A stretch of 64,000 nucleotides of DNA from Nocardiopsis sp. NRRL B-16309 (lineage in GTDB: Bacteria; Actinomycetota; Actinomycetes; Streptosporangiales; Streptosporangiaceae): contig NZ_LGEC01000126.1 in assembly GCF_001279585.1 (NCBI RefSeq), positions 124,001 through 188,000 on the forward strand, given 5' to 3'. A program made the translations under genes and the position numbers. The notes under the pieces were generated by a model. The model had not been told where the DNA came from. It saw nothing but the letters and a program-made list of their open reading frames with translations, and did not search any database. Below, in pieces: positions 17,134-26,306 of the stretch. Positions within the stretch are counted from its first letter, which is position 1. Every line of letters begins with the position of its first letter.

Positions 17134-18039
17134 ATGCAACTCGGAATGATCGGGCTCGGGAAGATGGGCGGCAACATGGCCGCCCGGCTCCGGGAGAAGG
17201 GCCACGACGTCGTCGGCTTCGACGTGATGTCGCCGGAGCGGGACGTCGACACGCTCCAGGACCTGGTCTCGCGGCTGGCCGCGCCCCGCGTCGTGTGGGT
17301 CATGGTCCCCTCGGGCGACCCCACGGTCACCACCATCAACGAGCTGCGCGACCTCCTCCAGGAGGGCGACCTCGTCATCGAGGGCGGCAACTCCCACTAC
17401 GTGGACGACCGCACGCGCGCCGACGACCTCGCCGCCAAGGGCATCGGCTACCTCGACGTCGGCGTCAGCGGCGGTGTCTGGGGCCGGCAGAACGGCTACG
17501 GCATCATGGTCGGCGGCCGGGCGGAGGAGGTCGAGCGCGCGCGTCCGGTCTTCGACTCCCTGACCCCCGACGAGGGCGGCGGCTTCGTGCACGCCGGGGC
17601 GGTCGGTGCCGGGCACTTCGTGAAGATGGTCCACAACGGCATCGAGTACGGCATGATGCAGTCCTTCGCCGAGGGCTTCGAGCTCATGACCGCCTCCGGC
17701 ATCGTGGACGACGTCCCGGGCACCTTCGAGAGCTGGCGCGAGGGCACGGTCGTGCGCTCCTGGCTGCTCGACCTGCTGAGCCGGGCCCTGGAGGAGGACC
17801 CCGACCTCTCCGAGCTGCGCGGCTACGCGGAGGACTCCGGTGAGGGCCGCTGGACCGTCCAGGCCGCCGTCGACCACGCCGTGCCGGCCCCGGCGATGAC
17901 CGCCGCGCTGTTCGCCCGCTTCGCCTCGCGGCAGGACGACAGCCCCGCGATGAAGGTCGTCGCCGCCCTGCGCAACCAGTTCGGCGGACACGCGGTCACC
18001 AAGTCCGACCCGGACCCGCGCACGCCCTCCCGCGACTAG
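17134..18039 (+). CDS. gnd: 6-phosphogluconate dehydrogenase, decarboxylating (short form)
   Basis: 301 aa, the length of the GntZ/YqeC-type enzyme, not the ~470-aa form. The NAD(P) loop is GLGKMGGNMA (residues 7-16). The substrate motifs GGNSHYVDD and VKMVHNGIEYGMMQ (catalytic Lys, Asn) are present. It oxidises 6-phosphogluconate to ribulose 5-phosphate and CO2. The ATG follows GGGGAG. gnd between dnaN and recF is a standard actinobacterial arrangement. Confidence 0.93.
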   Translation: MQLGMIGLGKMGGNMAARLREKGHDVVGFDVMSPERDVDTLQDLVSRLAAPRVVWVMVPSGDPTVTTINELRDLLQEGDLVIEGGNSHYVDDRTRADDLAAKGIGYLDVGVSGGVWGRQNGYGIMVGGRAEEVERARPVFDSLTPDEGGGFVHAGAVGAGHFVKMVHNGIEYGMMQSFAEGFELMTASGIVDDVPGTFESWREGTVVRSWLLDLLSRALEEDPDLSELRGYAEDSGEGRWTVQAAVDHAVPAPAMTAALFARFASRQDDSPAMKVVAALRNQFGGHAVTKSDPDPRTPSRD

Positions 18040-18355
18040 GGTCCAGGGGCCCTCGCGGGGCGCGTGCGCACAGGCGGCGCCGCGCCCGCGGGATCGGCCC
18101 CGTACCCGGAGCTGACCCGCGGCGGGGATCCGTCCCGGGAACCGCCAACGGGCGCGGGACGGGTGCCGCCGGGGTCCTGGAGGATCCCGAGGCGGGTGCG
18201 TAGGAAGGGACCGTGCCGCAGGCGTCCGCTGAGGACCGTGGCGGGCACGGGCGCACACACCGGAGCGGCCCCCGCGTCCCCTTCGACCCGGTTCCCGGCC
18301 ACGCGGGCGCCCGACCAAGCGAGCGAAGCGAGCCAGCGACACAGAGGAAGGCCGG
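18040..18355. other. 316-base gap before recF
   Basis: Very GC-rich spacer with no protein-like frame and no DnaA box. It presumably holds the recF promoter; I cannot point to one. Confidence 0.5.
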
Positions 18356-19492
18356 ATGTACGTCTCCCACCTGCAACTGGCCGACTTCCGGTCCTACACC
18401 TCCGCGCTGGTGGAGATGGGGCCGGGCGTGAGCGTCTTCGTCGGCGCCAACGGCCAGGGCAAGACCAACCTCGTCGAGGCCGTCGGCTACGTCGCCGCGC
18501 TGAGCAGTCACCGCGTCTCCTCGGACACCCCGCTGGTCCGCCGGGGCGCGCCGCGGGCGATCGTCCGGGCCAAGGTCGTGCGCGACGAGCGCTCGATGGT
18601 CGTCGACCTGGAGCTCAATCCCGGCCGTGCCAACCGCGCCCGCCTCAACCAGTCGCCCGTCAGCCGGCCCCGCGAGGTGCTGGGCGTGCTCCGCACCGTG
18701 CTGTTCGCTCCCGAGGATCTGGCCCTGGTCAAGGGCGACCCCGGTGAGCGGCGCCGGTTCCTGGACGACCTGCTCGTGGCGCGGGCGCCGCGAATGGCGG
18801 GCGTGCGCTCCGACTACGACCGGGTGCTCAAACAGCGCAACGCGCTGCTGAAGTCGGCCTCGGCGCAGTTCTTCAGACGCGGCGGGCCGGACCCGGACCT
18901 CAGCACCCTGGAGGTGTGGGACGACCACCTGGCGCGGGTGGGGGCCGAACTCCTCGCGGCGCGCCTGGACCTGGTCGCCGCGCTGCGCCCGCTGGTCGAC
19001 CAGGCCTACGCGGGGCTGACCGACTCCGGCGGCCCGGCCGTGCCCGCCTACCGCCCCTCCTGGGCGGAGGAGGGGGTCGAGCTCCCCGCCGACCGTCCAC
19101 AGCTTGTGGACGCACTGCGCGCGGCCATGGCCGGGGCGCGGGAGCGCGAACTCCAGCGCGGGGTCAGCCTGGTCGGCCCGCACCGCGACGACCTGCTGCT
19201 GAGCCTGGGCGAGCTGCCCGCGAAGGGGTACGCGAGCCAGGGCGAGTCGTGGTCCTTCGCGCTGTCGCTGAAGCTGGCCGCCTTCGAGCTCCTGCGGGCC
19301 GACGGCGACGACCCCGTCCTCATCCTCGACGACGTGTTCGCCGAGCTGGACACCGAGCGGCGCCGGCGTCTGGCCGAGCGGGTCCGCGACGCCGAGCAGG
19401 TGCTGGTGACCGCGGCGGTGCCGGACGACATCCCCCGGGAACTCGACGGCGCGCGCTTCGGGGTACGCGAGGGGAGCGTCGAGAGTGAGTGA
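18356..19492 (+). CDS. recF: DNA replication and repair protein RecF
   Basis: 378 aa. It begins MYVSHLQLADFRSY; Walker A GANGQGKTN is at residues 30-38; the signature comes before Walker B (VLILDDVFAELD). It loads RecA on gapped DNA. The stop overlaps the dciA start. Confidence 0.96.
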   Translation: MYVSHLQLADFRSYTSALVEMGPGVSVFVGANGQGKTNLVEAVGYVAALSSHRVSSDTPLVRRGAPRAIVRAKVVRDERSMVVDLELNPGRANRARLNQSPVSRPREVLGVLRTVLFAPEDLALVKGDPGERRRFLDDLLVARAPRMAGVRSDYDRVLKQRNALLKSASAQFFRRGGPDPDLSTLEVWDDHLARVGAELLAARLDLVAALRPLVDQAYAGLTDSGGPAVPAYRPSWAEEGVELPADRPQLVDALRAAMAGARERELQRGVSLVGPHRDDLLLSLGELPAKGYASQGESWSFALSLKLAAFELLRADGDDPVLILDDVFAELDTERRRRLAERVRDAEQVLVTAAVPDDIPRELDGARFGVREGSVESE

Positions 19493-20126
19493 GGCCCGTC
19501 CACAGCCTGTGGATCCACGATCCGGCCAGGGGGCGTTCGGACCCGGGCCCGGGCCGGCCGCCGGCCGGGTCCGCCCACAGCCTGTGGACAGAACCGCGCC
19601 CGGCGCCTCCCCCGACGCGGTGCGCCCCGGTGCGGCCGAGCCGGGCGCGTCCTCTCCTCCCCCCTCCCCCGGTCCCGCGTCCGGGGACCCCGCCCCGCCC
19701 GCGGCGTCCGGCGCCGACCTCGCCCGGCAGGCCCTGGCGCGGGCCCGCGCCGAGGCCCGCGAACGCGGGGCGGTCCCCCGCGGGGCACCGCGCGCCCGGC
19801 GGCGTGGCCGGTTCCGGTCACGCAACGAGCCCCAGCTGTTCGGGGACGCGGTCCGCACGTGGCTGATCGACCACGGCTGGCAGGAACAGGTCGCGATCGG
19901 CGGGGTGTTCGGCCGGTGGGCGGACATCGTGGGCGCGTTCAACGCCGAGCACCTCCGTCCGGAGAGCTTTTCGGACGGAGAACTCGTCGTCGTAGCCGAT
20001 TCGCCGACCATGGCCGCCCACGCACGCGCGATGGTGCGGGATCTCATGCGCCGGCTCAACGAGGAGTTGGGCGAGGGGACGGTCGTCGCGGTCACGGTCA
20101 AGGGACCCGGTTCCCGGCGTCGATAA
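19485..20126 (+). CDS. dciA: DciA-type helicase-loading protein (DUF721)
   Basis: 213 aa. The first ~110 residues are a Pro/Ala-rich disordered leader. The KH-like DUF721 domain covers about 120-205 (GVFGRWADIVGAFNAEHLRPESF, VVVADSPTMAAHARAM). DciA recruits the replicative helicase DnaB in bacteria without DnaC. The GTG start overlaps the end of recF by 8 bases. Two TGTGGA(T/C) half boxes lie at its 5' end. Confidence 0.88.
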   Translation: MSEARPQPVDPRSGQGAFGPGPGPAAGRVRPQPVDRTAPGASPDAVRPGAAEPGASSPPPSPGPASGDPAPPAASGADLARQALARARAEARERGAVPRGAPRARRRGRFRSRNEPQLFGDAVRTWLIDHGWQEQVAIGGVFGRWADIVGAFNAEHLRPESFSDGELVVVADSPTMAAHARAMVRDLMRRLNEELGEGTVVAVTVKGPGSRRR

Positions 20127-20593
20127 CCGGCCGAATATGCCCGTCCGTGTACTTCCGTCCCGCTTGTGGCGGTGGTTTCCGCAGGTGAGCAGGGGTACAG
20201 GGGTGACGGGGCCGTCGGCCCGCGCCGACCGATTCCCTCCCCCGGGTGCTCCGCCGGGACGCGTGCGGGGGCTCAACGCCACTGAACCGCGCCGGGACTT
20301 GCTCAAGGGGCGTCCCGCGTGTAGGGACTCGACTCCCGCCCTGAACGTTCGATCTGGAGCGGCACAGGGCCGCCAATGCCACTTTGTCGCACCGCGCGGG
20401 GTATCATGGGGACGGTTCTTCAGACGCCTGTAGCCGGTACCACGCCCCCAGGAGAGGGTGGGCGGACGGCCCGCGCGGCGAGCGGTGATCCCCCAGGTGT
20501 GACGGCATGTCGACACCCTTGGTCACCGGCCCGCGGGTTGACCGTTGCCGCGGCCACGGTCGGCAGGCGTCCCCAGCAGGAGGGTGTACCCAC
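20127..20593. promoter_or_regulatory. gyrB upstream region
   Basis: A 467-base gap with no gene. Streptomyces gyrB has a supercoiling-sensitive promoter in this place. A TATCAT hexamer at about 20401 could be a -10 box, but I see no well-spaced -35. An AGGAGGGTGTAC ribosome site at about 20578-20589 fixes the gyrB start. Confidence 0.5.
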
Positions 20594-22531
20594 TTGGCCT
20601 ACGACGCTCGATCAATCACGGTCCTGGAGGGGCTTGAGGCAGTACGCAAGCGCCCCGGGATGTACATCGGTTCCACCGGAGAGCGGGGCCTGCACCACCT
20701 GGTGTACGAGGTGGTGGACAACTCCGTCGACGAGGCGCTGGCGGGTCACGCCGACGCCATCGAGGTGACCTTGCTGGCCGACGGCGGGGTACGGGTGGCC
20801 GACAACGGCCGCGGTATCCCCACCGACCTGCATCCCGTGGAGAAGCGCCCGGCCGTCGAGGTCGTCCTCACCACGCTGCACGCCGGCGGCAAGTTCGACG
20901 GCAAGTCCTACGCGGTCTCCGGTGGTCTGCACGGTGTCGGCGTCTCCGTCGTCAACGCCCTGTCCACGGCCCTGGACGTGGAGATCCGCAAGGACGGCCA
21001 CGTCTGGCGCCAGCACTACGAGATGACCGCCCCCACCGGCGAGCTCATCAAGGGGGAGGCGACCGACGAGACCGGTACCCAGATCACCTTCTGGCCCGAC
21101 GGCTCCATCTTCGAGACCACGGTCTTCACGTTCGAGACCCTCGCGCGCCGGATGCAGGAGATGGCCTTCCTCAACAAGGGGCTGTCCATCACCATCCGCG
21201 ACGAGCGGCCCGAGCACACCGACGGCGGCCCGACCGTCAACACCTTCCACTACGACGAGGGCCTGTCCGACTACGTCCGGCACATCAACGCCAAGAAGGA
21301 GCCGGCCCACGCCTCGATCATCTCGTTCGAGGAGGAGGGCGACGGCATCTCGGTGGAGATCGCCATGCAGTGGAACCAGTCGTACACCTCGTCGGTGCAC
21401 ACCTTCGCCAACACCATCAACACGGCGGAGGGCGGCACGCACGAGGAGGGGTTCCGCTCCGCGCTCACCACGCTGGTCAACCGCTACGCCCGGGACCAGA
21501 AGCTGTTGCGCGAGCGGGAGGAGAACCTCACCGGTGACGACATCCGCGAGGGCCTGACCGCGATCATCTCGGTGAAGCTGGCCGACCCGCAGTTCGAGGG
21601 CCAGACCAAGACCAAGCTGGGCAACACCGAGGCCAAGTCCTTCGTCCAGAAGGTCACCAACGAGCACCTGCGCGACTGGTTCGAGCGCAACCCGGGCGAG
21701 GCCAAGGACATCGTGTCCAAGGCCAGCCAGGCCGCACGCGCCCGCGTCGCCGCCCGCCAGGCCCGCGACCTCACCCGCCGCAAGACCCTCCTGGAGTCCA
21801 CCTCCCTCCCCGGCAAGCTGTCCGACTGCCAGTCGACCAACCCGGAGGAGTGCGAGGTCTACATCGTCGAGGGCGACTCGGCGGGCGGCTCGGCCAAGGG
21901 CGGGCGCAACCCCCACAACCAGGCGATCCTGCCCATCCGCGGCAAGATCCTGAACGTGGAGAAGTCGCGCATCGACCGCATCCTCAAGAACAACGAGGTC
22001 CAGGCGATCATCACCGCCCTGGGCACCGGGATCCACGAGGAGTTCGACGCCGACAAGCTGCGGTACCACAAGGTCATCCTCATGGCCGACGCCGACGTCG
22101 ACGGTCAGCACATCCGGACCCTGCTGCTCACGCTGCTCTTCCGCTTCATGAAGCCGCTGGTGGAGGCCGGGAACGTGTACCTGGCCGCCCCGCCGCTGTA
22201 CAAGATCAAGTGGGACCAGAAGGGCAGCGACGCCGACTACGCCTTCTCCGACGCCGAGCGGGACCGGCTGATCGAGGCCGGGATCGCCGCGGGCAAGCGG
22301 GACCCGCGCCCGCGCGACATGGTGCAGCGGTTCAAGGGTCTGGGCGAGATGAACGCCAACGAGCTGTGGGACACCACGATGGACCCCGACCGGCGCGTCC
22401 TGCTCCAGGTGAGCCTGGAGGACGCGGCCCAGGCGGACGACATGTTCAGCGTGCTCATGGGCGAGGACGTCGAGTCGCGGCGCTCCTTCATCCAGCGCAA
22501 CGCCAAGGACGTCCGCTTCCTGGACATCTAG
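20594..22531 (+). CDS. gyrB: DNA gyrase subunit B
   Basis: 645 aa. The GHKL ATPase part includes YEVVDNSVDEALAG and DNGRGIP; the TOPRIM domain begins at VEGDSAGGSAKGGR and has DADVDGQHI; the C-terminus ends in KDVRFLDI. The start is taken as TTG 20594, preceded by AGGAGGG at a good distance; the resulting AYDARSITVLEGLEAVRKRPGMY matches GyrB N-termini. The in-frame ATG at 20507 adds 29 unconserved residues. It works with GyrA to introduce negative supercoils. Confidence 0.96.
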   Translation: MAYDARSITVLEGLEAVRKRPGMYIGSTGERGLHHLVYEVVDNSVDEALAGHADAIEVTLLADGGVRVADNGRGIPTDLHPVEKRPAVEVVLTTLHAGGKFDGKSYAVSGGLHGVGVSVVNALSTALDVEIRKDGHVWRQHYEMTAPTGELIKGEATDETGTQITFWPDGSIFETTVFTFETLARRMQEMAFLNKGLSITIRDERPEHTDGGPTVNTFHYDEGLSDYVRHINAKKEPAHASIISFEEEGDGISVEIAMQWNQSYTSSVHTFANTINTAEGGTHEEGFRSALTTLVNRYARDQKLLREREENLTGDDIREGLTAIISVKLADPQFEGQTKTKLGNTEAKSFVQKVTNEHLRDWFERNPGEAKDIVSKASQAARARVAARQARDLTRRKTLLESTSLPGKLSDCQSTNPEECEVYIVEGDSAGGSAKGGRNPHNQAILPIRGKILNVEKSRIDRILKNNEVQAIITALGTGIHEEFDADKLRYHKVILMADADVDGQHIRTLLLTLLFRFMKPLVEAGNVYLAAPPLYKIKWDQKGSDADYAFSDAERDRLIEAGIAAGKRDPRPRDMVQRFKGLGEMNANELWDTTMDPDRRVLLQVSLEDAAQADDMFSVLMGEDVESRRSFIQRNAKDVRFLDI

Positions 22532-22596
22532 TCCCCCGTACCGCAGGCAGGCCCGGTGGCCCCGGGCAGTGAACTACTGAGAAGGGATCGACATCC

Positions 22597-25188
22597 GTGA
22601 CGGATGCGAACAACCCGGACGTCCCTGAGGGTACGGAGTCCGCAGCGGAGACGCCGGCCCGTGTGACCGACCGGATCGAACCCGTCGACATCCAGGTCGA
22701 GATGCAGCGCAGCTATCTCGACTACGCGATGTCCGTCATCGTCGGCCGTGCCCTCCCCGACGTCCGAGACGGCCTCAAGCCCGTCCACCAGCGCGTCCTG
22801 TACGCGATGTACGACGGCGGCTACCGCCCCGACCGCGGGTACTTCAAGTGCGCCCGCGTCGTCGGCGACGTGATGGGCAACTACCACCCGCACGGTGACA
22901 GCGCCATCTACGACACCCTCGTCCGCCTGGCGCAGTCGTGGTCGATGCGGATGCCGCTGGTCGACCCGAACGGCAACTTCGGGTCCCCGGGCAACGACCC
23001 CGCGGCCGCCATGCGCTACACCGAGTGCAAGCTGGCGCCGCTGGCGATGGAGATGCTCCGGGACATCGACAAGGAGACCGTCGACTTCCGGCCCAACTAC
23101 GACGGCCGCTCCTCCGAGCCCGTCGTGCTCCCGGCCCGCTTCCCGAACCTGCTGGTCAACGGCTCGTCGGGCATCGCGGTCGGCATGGCCACGAACATCC
23201 CGCCGCACAACCTGCGCGAGGTCGCCGAGGGCGTCTACTGGTACCTGGAGAACCCGGAGACCGAGGACGAGCAGCTCCTCGACGAGCTCATGGCCCGCAT
23301 CAAGGGCCCGGACTTCCCGACCCGCGGCCTCATCGTGGGCAAGCGCGGGATCGAGGAGGCGTACCGGACCGGCCGCGGCTCCATCACCATGCGCGCCGTG
23401 GTCGAGGTGGAGGAGGACAGCCGGGGCCGCCAGATCCTGGTCGTCACCGAGCTGCCCTACCAGGTCAACCCGGACAACCTCGCCGAGAAGATCGCCGACC
23501 TGGTCAAGGACGGCAAGATCACCGGTATCGCCGACGTCCGGGACGAGAGCAGCGGCCGCACCGGCCAGCGCCTGGTGATCGTGCTCAAGCGCGACGCCGT
23601 CGCCAAGGTGGTGCTGAACAACCTCTACAAGCACACCCAGCTCCAGGACACCTTCGGCGCGAACATGCTCGCGCTGGTGGACGGCGTGCCGCGGACCCTG
23701 CGCCTGGACCAGATGATCCGGCACTGGGTCAAGCACCAGGTCGAGGTCATCGTCCGGCGCACCCAGTACCTGCTGCGCAAGGCCGAGGAGCGGGCGCACA
23801 TCCTGCGCGCGCTGCTCAAGGCCATGGACCGGATCGAGGAGGTCATCAGCCTGATCCGGGCCAGCGCCTCCGCCGACGAGGCGCGCACTGGCCTGATGGG
23901 GCTGCTGGAGATCGACGACATCCAGGCCCGGGCCATCCTCGACATGCAGCTGCGCAAGCTGGCGGCCCTGGAGCGCAACGCGCTGACCGCCGAGTACGAC
24001 GAGCTCATGGCGCAGATCGCCGACTACAACGACATCCTCGCCTCGGACGTGCGCCAGCGCTCCATCATCCGCGCGGAACTCGGCGAGATCGTCGAGAAGT
24101 ACGGCGACGAGCGCCGCACGCACATCATCCCGTTCGAGGGTGACATGCGGATGGAGGACTTCATCGCCGAGGAGGACGTGGTCGTCACGATCTCCCGCGG
24201 CGGTTACGCCAAGCGCACCCGGATCGACAACTACCGGGCGCAGAAGCGCGGCGGCAAGGGCGTGCGGGGCGCGCAGCTCAAGCAGGACGACATCGTCCAG
24301 CACTTCTTCGTCACCACCACCCACCACTGGATCCTGTGCTTCACGAACCAGGGGCGGGTGTACCGGACGAAGGCCTACGAGCTGCCGGAGGCCGCCAGGG
24401 ACGCGCGCGGCCAGCACGTGGCCAACCTGCTGCCGTTCCAGCCGGGCGAGGAGATCGCCCAGATCATGGCGCTGCGCGACTACGAGGCCGCGCCGTACAT
24501 GGTCCTCGCCACCCGTGAGGGCCTGGTGAAGAAGTCGCGGCTGGAGGACTTCGACTCCGCCCGCGCGGCCGGCATCATCGCGATCAACCTCCGCGAGGAC
24601 GACGAGCTGATCGCCGCGCGGCTGGTCTTCCCCGACGACGACCTCCTGCTGATCTCCAGCGACGCCCAGGCGATCCGCTTCTCCGCCTCGGACGAGTCGC
24701 TGCGTCCGATGGGCCGCGCCACCAGCGGTGTGATCGGCATGCGCTTCCTGGAGGGCGACTACCTCCTGAGCATGGACGTCATCCGGCCCGGCGACGGGTC
24801 CACGGACGTCCTGGTCACCACGGAGAACGGGTACGCCAAGCGCACCCCGTCCGAGCAGTACCCGGTGCAGAACCGGGGCGGCAAGGGCGTGCTGACGGCC
24901 AAGGTGGTGGAGGCCAGGGGCAAGCTGGTCGGCGCGCTGATGGTCGACCCGGAGGTGGACGAGGTCTTCGCGATCACGTCCGCGGGCGGAGTCATCCGCA
25001 CCGGAGCCGAGGAGGTCAAGCAGTCGGGCCGCACCACGATGGGCGTGCGCCTGATGAACCTCGACAAGGGCAACAAGATCGTGGCCGTGGCGCGCAACGC
25101 CGAGGCCGCGGAGGCGGTGGAGGCCGAAGTGGCCGAAGCGGCCGACACGGGTGACGAGGCAGCCGAGGCGCAGAACTCCGAGGCCTAG
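22597..25188 (+). CDS. gyrA: DNA gyrase subunit A
   Basis: 863 aa. The catalytic Tyr141 is in AAMRYTECKLA. The quinolone-determining stretch HPHGDSAIYDTL (Ser102, Asp106) has the susceptible type residues. The GyrA box QKRGGKG lies at the start of the beta-pinwheel domain. The C-terminal tail is Ala/Glu-rich. The start is GTG 22597 with GAAGGGA before it, 65 bases after gyrB. Confidence 0.97.
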   Translation: MTDANNPDVPEGTESAAETPARVTDRIEPVDIQVEMQRSYLDYAMSVIVGRALPDVRDGLKPVHQRVLYAMYDGGYRPDRGYFKCARVVGDVMGNYHPHGDSAIYDTLVRLAQSWSMRMPLVDPNGNFGSPGNDPAAAMRYTECKLAPLAMEMLRDIDKETVDFRPNYDGRSSEPVVLPARFPNLLVNGSSGIAVGMATNIPPHNLREVAEGVYWYLENPETEDEQLLDELMARIKGPDFPTRGLIVGKRGIEEAYRTGRGSITMRAVVEVEEDSRGRQILVVTELPYQVNPDNLAEKIADLVKDGKITGIADVRDESSGRTGQRLVIVLKRDAVAKVVLNNLYKHTQLQDTFGANMLALVDGVPRTLRLDQMIRHWVKHQVEVIVRRTQYLLRKAEERAHILRALLKAMDRIEEVISLIRASASADEARTGLMGLLEIDDIQARAILDMQLRKLAALERNALTAEYDELMAQIADYNDILASDVRQRSIIRAELGEIVEKYGDERRTHIIPFEGDMRMEDFIAEEDVVVTISRGGYAKRTRIDNYRAQKRGGKGVRGAQLKQDDIVQHFFVTTTHHWILCFTNQGRVYRTKAYELPEAARDARGQHVANLLPFQPGEEIAQIMALRDYEAAPYMVLATREGLVKKSRLEDFDSARAAGIIAINLREDDELIAARLVFPDDDLLLISSDAQAIRFSASDESLRPMGRATSGVIGMRFLEGDYLLSMDVIRPGDGSTDVLVTTENGYAKRTPSEQYPVQNRGGKGVLTAKVVEARGKLVGALMVDPEVDEVFAITSAGGVIRTGAEEVKQSGRTTMGVRLMNLDKGNKIVAVARNAEAAEAVEAEVAEAADTGDEAAEAQNSEA

Positions 25189-25292
25189 ACTTCGCGATAA
25201 GCCTGGTACGTCCCGCGGGGCACATCGCGGCCCCGCGGGACACCTCTTGTCCTGTTCACCGGTCCCAAAGAAAGTCCAGCGGTAACGTTTCT

Positions 25293-26204
25293 ATGTCTGA
25301 GAACCAGCGGAACACCACGACGAACGCATCCGACTCGGACGCCCCGGAGACGGACGCGTCGGAGACGGGCGCCGTCGACACGACGGAGCCCGGCACCGAC
25401 ACGGCGGTGGAGGAGTCCGAGGAGCCGGACACCGCCAGGGCCGGGGAGCCGGCGCGGACCGCCACGGAGGACGAGGCCGAGGAGACCGACGCGGAGGAGG
25501 CCGGGGCGGAGACCGCCGGGGCCGCCGACGGGTCAGGGGACGTCCGGGGAACCAAGGACACCGAGGACTCCGAGGACACCCGGGGCTCCGGGGCCGCCGA
25601 AGGGGCCGAGGAGTCCGGGGGCACCAAGGAGCCCCGGATCGCCGAGGCGATCGAGGGGGACGGGTCCGCGGCCGCCGTGGCGCCCCCGGAGCCGGAGCGG
25701 GGCGGGGCCGAGGAGGATGCTGTACATGAGTCGGTGGCGGATCGCACGGAGGCGGGAGAGGCACCAGTGACGGATCCGAAGGACACGGCCCCCCAGGGGA
25801 ACAATGCCGTGAAAGCGACCCTGTCCAGCCGCAAGGCGCACCTGACGGTCTCCAGAGTGGAGCCCTGGTCGGTGATGAAGTTCAGCTTCGTCGTCTCCCT
25901 GGTGGCCTTCATCGTCCTGTTCGTCGCGATCACCGTGATCTACGTGACGCTGTCGATGCTGGGCGTGTTCGACGAGCTGACCAACATGATCAACGCGCTC
26001 CTGGAGGGCGACGGATCCGAGGACGAGCTGGGGCTCAACCCGGCCGCCTGGTTCTCGCCCGGACGCGTGCTCGGCTACACCGGAGTGGTGGGGGCGCTCA
26101 ACATCGTGCTCATCACCGCCCTGTCGACCGTGGCCGCGATGCTCTACAACCTGGTCGCCGACCTCGTCGGCGGCGTGGACGTGACCCTCTCCGAGGCGGA
26201 GTAG
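25293..26204 (+). CDS. DUF3566 membrane protein with acidic N-terminal region
   Basis: 303 aa. Residues 1-175 are low complexity, rich in Glu, Asp, Ala, Thr and Gly. The DUF3566 core follows: RKAHLTVSRVEPWSVMKFSF, two membrane helices and the ending VADLVGGVDVTLSE. The gene always sits next to gyrA in actinobacteria; relatives are small membrane proteins linked to polar growth or division, but the function is not settled. Confidence 0.88.
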   Translation: MSENQRNTTTNASDSDAPETDASETGAVDTTEPGTDTAVEESEEPDTARAGEPARTATEDEAEETDAEEAGAETAGAADGSGDVRGTKDTEDSEDTRGSGAAEGAEESGGTKEPRIAEAIEGDGSAAAVAPPEPERGGAEEDAVHESVADRTEAGEAPVTDPKDTAPQGNNAVKATLSSRKAHLTVSRVEPWSVMKFSFVVSLVAFIVLFVAITVIYVTLSMLGVFDELTNMINALLEGDGSEDELGLNPAAWFSPGRVLGYTGVVGALNIVLITALSTVAAMLYNLVADLVGGVDVTLSEAE

Positions 26205-26226
26205 CGGTACTCCGTACGGACACGGC

Positions 26227-26257
26227 GGGAGCCGGCCCCCTCACGGGGCCGGCTCCC
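26227..26257. terminator. Hairpin between convergent genes
   Basis: A 13-bp perfect stem (GGGAGCCGGCCCC with its complement at 26245-26257) and a 5-base loop, between the DUF3566 gene and the oppositely transcribed TPP enzyme gene. It has no T run. Confidence 0.7.
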
Positions 26258-26306
26258 ACTGCTTCCGGTCGGTCCGTTCGCGGTCGGTCCGGTCAGTGCC
26301 TTGCGG

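Noticed and set aside
15823..18342. 839-codon frame antisense to dnaN and gnd
   Set aside because: Shadow of two well-supported genes, with no ribosome site or domain.
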